From Desulfobacterales bacterium (GTDB lineage: Bacteria > Desulfobacterota > Desulfobacteria > Desulfobacterales > JAUYIZ01), in the NCBI GenBank assembly GCA_030688615.1, contig JAUYIZ010000424.1, forward strand, positions 1 to 32,535: 32,535 nt of DNA, read 5' to 3'. The notes beneath the pieces are model-generated. The model did no database searches. It saw nothing but the letters and a program-made list of their open reading frames with translations, and had not been told where the DNA came from. Positions 28,881 through 32,535 of this stretch are shown one piece after another; within the stretch, counting starts at the first letter, position 1, and each line of letters begins with the position of its first letter. The position numbers and the translations under genes were made by a program.

Positions 28881-29933
28881 ATGCCTAAAAAATACCAAGC
28901 GACGCGACAGAGTAAGACTTCGCCTTCCACAGAAGTTCAAGGAATGGCGACGCATCGGCAGATTGATCCCAATATATTGGTTGCCCTGTTGGATTTAGGT
29001 CCAGCAAGGTCACTGATTGAGTCCATCGAGCAAAAGCGCCAAGGATCAAGACTGTTTTGTATTGTTTACAATGATAGAGGCCCTTTACATTTAACGACAA
29101 TGTTGACGCCATCAGCACTAAAACCGTTGGAAGCAATTCTGTCCAGGGTAGGCAAAATGTCCAGCTTAGATGTATTCTTAAGGTCTACTGGTGGAATCAC
29201 GGAGGTGCCTTGGCGTATAGTGACCCTACTGAGAGAGTTTTCGGACAGATTAGGCATAATTGTCCCAAGCATAGCTCTAAGCGGCGCTACTCACATTGCT
29301 ATTGCAGGGGACGAGCTTATAATGACACCGTTCTCTGTACTTGGATCGGTTGATCCAACTAGAAATCATCCGCTCCTTCCAAAGGATGCGGTAGGCAAGC
29401 CAATCCCAACATCTGTTGAAGATTTGAAACATTGCATCAAGTTCATTCGTGAGCAATTGGGAGAGTCTGAAAAACAAAATTTGGCTCTGATAATTTCAGA
29501 GCTGTTTAAGTATATCAACCCTTTGGCCATAGGTGCGTTGGAGCAATCCTATAATCTGTCAAAGTTAATAACTAAGAAGTGCTTAACTACTCGAAAAGAG
29601 CCGCTTACCGATGAGAAGATAAATGGGATCGTTGACCAGCTGGCAGGCGGTTATTTTTCCCATTCGTTTCTGATTTCGAGAGCCGAAGTCGAGAAGGATC
29701 TTGACTTGCCTGTGACAAGACCGGATGCCGAACTCACCGAATTGATCTCAAGGCTTGAGAATCATTATGTTGAACGGTTTGAAAAAGAAATGCAACCACT
29801 TCCGGCACCGAATAGCAAACTTTTTGTTCGTTTAGGCGGTGTTATACAAGTAGCTGACAACGGATGGGCAATAGCTCAAATCATTAAACAAGATGGTCAA
29901 CTGGTCAGTGATTCGTGGATACCTTTCAGTTAG
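28881..29933 (+). CDS. ClpP/SDH_sah-type (serine dehydrogenase proteinase-like) serine protease, no obvious TM segment
   Basis: DVFLRSTGGITEVPWRIVTLLREF..IIVPSIALSGATHIAIAGDELIMTPFSVLGSVDP matches the ClpP-class SDH proteinase layout with a serine in the SGxT position. Confidence 0.75.
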   Translation: MPKKYQATRQSKTSPSTEVQGMATHRQIDPNILVALLDLGPARSLIESIEQKRQGSRLFCIVYNDRGPLHLTTMLTPSALKPLEAILSRVGKMSSLDVFLRSTGGITEVPWRIVTLLREFSDRLGIIVPSIALSGATHIAIAGDELIMTPFSVLGSVDPTRNHPLLPKDAVGKPIPTSVEDLKHCIKFIREQLGESEKQNLALIISELFKYINPLAIGALEQSYNLSKLITKKCLTTRKEPLTDEKINGIVDQLAGGYFSHSFLISRAEVEKDLDLPVTRPDAELTELISRLENHYVERFEKEMQPLPAPNSKLFVRLGGVIQVADNGWAIAQIIKQDGQLVSDSWIPFS

Positions 29934-29944
29934 GAGGCAGGATA

Positions 29945-30154
29945 ATGACGAAATACGAAAATGCCATTGAATTTTCTCAAATAGAGAGTGAAAATTATAC
30001 GCATGTTATTTTTGAAACACTCCAATTAGGATTTCCTGGAGGGGCCTCACCATGGGACATAGTAGTGCGGGAGCGTCCAACTGAGCCTTTGATAGAGCGA
30101 AGTCCGGAGGAGATAGAGAAATTACGGGAACATCCGCTGTTTGCCGGAAGTTAA
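29945..30154 (+). CDS. Small acidic protein of unknown function, coupled to the protease gene
   Basis: 69 aa; ATG at 29945 with AGGAGG overlapping the upstream TAG stop. Confidence 0.65.
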   Translation: MTKYENAIEFSQIESENYTHVIFETLQLGFPGGASPWDIVVRERPTEPLIERSPEEIEKLREHPLFAGS

Positions 30155-30184
30155 CCAATTAAAAAGTCTCCGACAGCACTATCG

Positions 30185-30706
30185 ATGGAAGAAAGAATGG
30201 AGCGAAGGCTTTCGCCAGACAGAGGGCACAAGTTGTTTGTTGATACCAGTGCCTTCGTAGCGTTATTTGACAACGCAGATCAATACCACAAGCAAGCCGT
30301 GACATTCAGAGATACGTTCATTCTTCGTTACAAGCTTCGGCTTCTGACAAGCAATTACATTTATTCTGAAGCCATGTCTCGTCTCACGCACTTACCCATT
30401 AAAGTGTTGCAACAACTCGATGCGCTTATTCGCAATCCGCCGCTCGCTGGGGCTCCCATCGAGATAGAACAGCTTTGGGTTAAGAAAGATACTGTTGTCA
30501 AGGCAGTTCCCATATATTTTCGGTATATTGAGCAACGCTTTAGCATTACTGACTGTACAAGCCTTATCTTGATGGAGAAACACGACATTCGCGCAGCCTT
30601 CACGTTTGATGACCACTTCAAGATATACACTTACAATAAAGGGTATGGTGTTAAGGCAGGGTTCTGGAAACTACCTGAAATGCAGGATTCATATATGTCA
30701 ACTTGA
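30185..30706 (+). CDS. PIN-domain nuclease (VapC-like)
   Basis: LFVDTSAFVALFD, conserved SEAM acidic residue, FSITDCTSLILMEK, FTFDDHF: the PIN acidic quartet order. Confidence 0.85.
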   Translation: MEERMERRLSPDRGHKLFVDTSAFVALFDNADQYHKQAVTFRDTFILRYKLRLLTSNYIYSEAMSRLTHLPIKVLQQLDALIRNPPLAGAPIEIEQLWVKKDTVVKAVPIYFRYIEQRFSITDCTSLILMEKHDIRAAFTFDDHFKIYTYNKGYGVKAGFWKLPEMQDSYMST

Positions 30707-30746
30707 AGTAATACCCAATTCTACCGGACACTTATCAAAGTTGAAT

Positions 30747-31247
30747 ATGTCAAGAGATGAAAAGCAAACCCGTGTTGAGCTTATTGACCCTAAGATTTAT
30801 GACTGTGGATGGCACGAGGCGCTCATCCGTGAGGAAAAAACACCGGGGGGCGCCGATATCATCGACGGCCGGCCAAGAAAAAGAAAAGGCCGGACGGACT
30901 ACCTTCTTTGCATTCCGGTGATGGAAGGAAAACCGCCCTTGGCGGTTGCAGTCCTTGAGGCAAAAGCAGAAAACAAGCTACCGTCACTGGGTATTCAACA
31001 GGCTAAGGACTATAAGCAGAAATTTAATGTCCCGTTTGTGTTTTCAACCAATGGGCATCTTTACACGGAATACGCCGATGACACCGGAGAGATTAAGGAT
31101 GCCCTTCCCTCGGCGCAGGCCAGGATGACGGTTATCTGGCGGCCTGTGAAATCGTTCGCCGAACTGTGGATCTGGATAAAAAAGAGATTACCCGGAACGA
31201 TATTGTTCAGCGATCCGCTATTGACCCCTATACGGGCAAAAAGGTAA
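30747..31247 (+). pseudogene. hsdR: Type I restriction HsdR, 5' fragment (nuclease domain)
   Basis: HsdR N-terminus with PD-(D/E)xK signature TDYLLCIPVMEGKPPLAVAVLEAKAEN; HsdR homology ends near 31110 and the rest of the ORF is out-of-frame translation. Confidence 0.75.
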
Positions 31248-32443
31248 AACCCGAGGAAATCGAAGATCAATACACGGCCAGGGAGTATGAAATCAAACTC
31301 ATGCTGGACGACCGGGTAAAGGCCATGAGTGAAGACTTGTTTCAGCTAATGCTGAAAACCGGCGGGCCCCATCAAAAAACCATCATCTTCTGCGCCCGGG
31401 ATTCCCACGCCAACCAGATCATGATCGCCATGAACAACATCTATGAGAAATGGTGCCGGGAAAACCAGCGCACCCCGCGAGATTGGTACGCCTTTCAGTG
31501 CACGGGCAACCCGGACCTGCGTCCTTCCGCCGATAAGCTGATTCCGGATTTCAAGGGGTCTAAAAACGCCTATTTTATCGCCACTACCGTGGACCTGCTA
31601 TCCACCGGTGTGGATATCCCCAACCTGGACAATGTGGTTTTTTTCCGCTACCTGGAATCCCCCATCAGCTTTTACCAGATGGTCGGCCGGGGAACGCGCA
31701 CCGGCGAACCCCGGGGTTCGAAGGCCATGTTTCGCCTGTATGATTACACGAATACCACCCGTTTATTTGGAGAGGAATTCATCAGCAGGCCCGCCCCATC
31801 CAATCCCGACGAAGAAGCCGAAGGCGTTGAAAGCCCGGAAGGGGACTATGGAGAAAAACGACCCAAAAGGAAAATCATCCGGGTCAGTGAAGATCAATTT
31901 GTGGTACAGATCGAAGGGGAGGGCCGTTCCATCCTCTGTGAAGAAGACGGCAAGGAGGTCCTTGTGCCGGTGGAGGAATATAAACAACGGCTGGCCGACA
32001 AATTGGTCGATGCAGTACCTTCTGTAGACAAATTGCGTGAGACCTGGATCACGCCTGATCTGCGCAAAAGGCTGCTGTTAAACCTGCCCGGAGGCGAAGG
32101 CTCTGTGCGCTTAATCCGGGAACTGGATGATGCCCGGGAATGCGATCTATATGACATCCTGTCTGAATTGGGCTACGGTCTGGTCCCCAAATCCCGCAAA
32201 GAACGTGCCGCTGCCTTTTCATATAAAAATAAGGGTTGGCTGCGGGATTTTCCCGAAAGGACCGGCAAGGTGTTAAATGCAATCGCCCGGCAGTTTGAAA
32301 AAGGAGGCATAGAAGAGCTCGAAACCACGAACCTGTTTGATGAGTCGGAGGTCGTTGCAAGCGGCGGGTTTGATGCGCTGATAGGGCAGGTGATTGAACC
32401 TCAATTGTTGATTCAGGAAACGAAAGCGAGATTGTTGGCGTGA
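31115..32443 (+). pseudogene. hsdR: Type I restriction HsdR, 3' fragment (helicase motor 2 and C-terminal domain) in a different frame
   Basis: DDGYLAACEIVRRTVDLDKKEITRNDIVQRSAIDPYTGKKV..., KTIIFCARDSHANQI, STGVDIPNLDNVVFFR, MVGRGTRTGEP. First usable start in the ORF track is GTG 31166. Confidence 0.8.
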
Positions 32444-32535
32444 TGGAAATGGGAAAAATTAAATTGCCCGATGGGTGGCAATGGAAGCGTCTAAAAGAAC
32501 TTGGGAGTATATCTCAGGGTGGAACACCCAGAAAA
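32443..32535 (+). CDS. hsdS: Type I restriction specificity subunit HsdS, N-terminus, truncated by window end
   Basis: MEMGKIKLPDGWQWKRLKELGSISQGGTPRK; start overlaps the hsdR stop (TGATG). Confidence 0.8.
   Translation, partial: MEMGKIKLPDGWQWKRLKELGSISQGGTPRK

Noticed and set aside
31097-31247. Programmed ribosomal frameshift within hsdR
   Set aside because: No slippery heptamer recognised at the junction, and a frameshift alone would not explain the missing helicase motifs I-III.
1-32535. CRISPR array, tRNA or rRNA genes
   Set aside because: No regularly spaced direct repeats with unique spacers, and no recognisable tRNA or rRNA sequence, on reading both strands by eye.

Overview
This 32.5 kb window looks like a chromosomal contig from a Desulfobacterota/deltaproteobacterial-type genome; that lineage call is inferred from gene content and style, not tested. 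Positions 1-28.5 kb are mostly housekeeping and metabolic genes: tsaB, lon, a prepilin peptidase, a phosphoesterase, thiL, thiD, a TPP-dependent enzyme, a YihY/BrkB protein, an AhpF-like thioredoxin-fold/thioredoxin-reductase fusion, cinA, a two-gene ABC transporter, PBP1A, cobO, an EamA transporter, two MFS transporters, a UbiD-family decarboxylase and rfbA-C-D. The gaps between these genes hold several families of inverted or palindromic repeats. The clearest is a 142-bp MITE-like element present twice, with matching terminal inverted repeats and a perfect 5-bp target-site duplication around each copy (ACCGC and CCCTC). From about 28.5 kb the sequence becomes visibly more A/T rich and carries an accessory island: a soluble ClpP/SDH-type serine protease, a small translationally coupled protein, a PIN-domain nuclease, then a type I restriction hsdR gene followed by the start of hsdS. 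The hsdR gene has lost its helicase motor (motifs I-III) and changes reading frame at the same point. The protease-small protein-PIN cassette and the motor-deleted HsdR are the best candidates for unusual biology. No tRNA, rRNA or CRISPR array was recognised.
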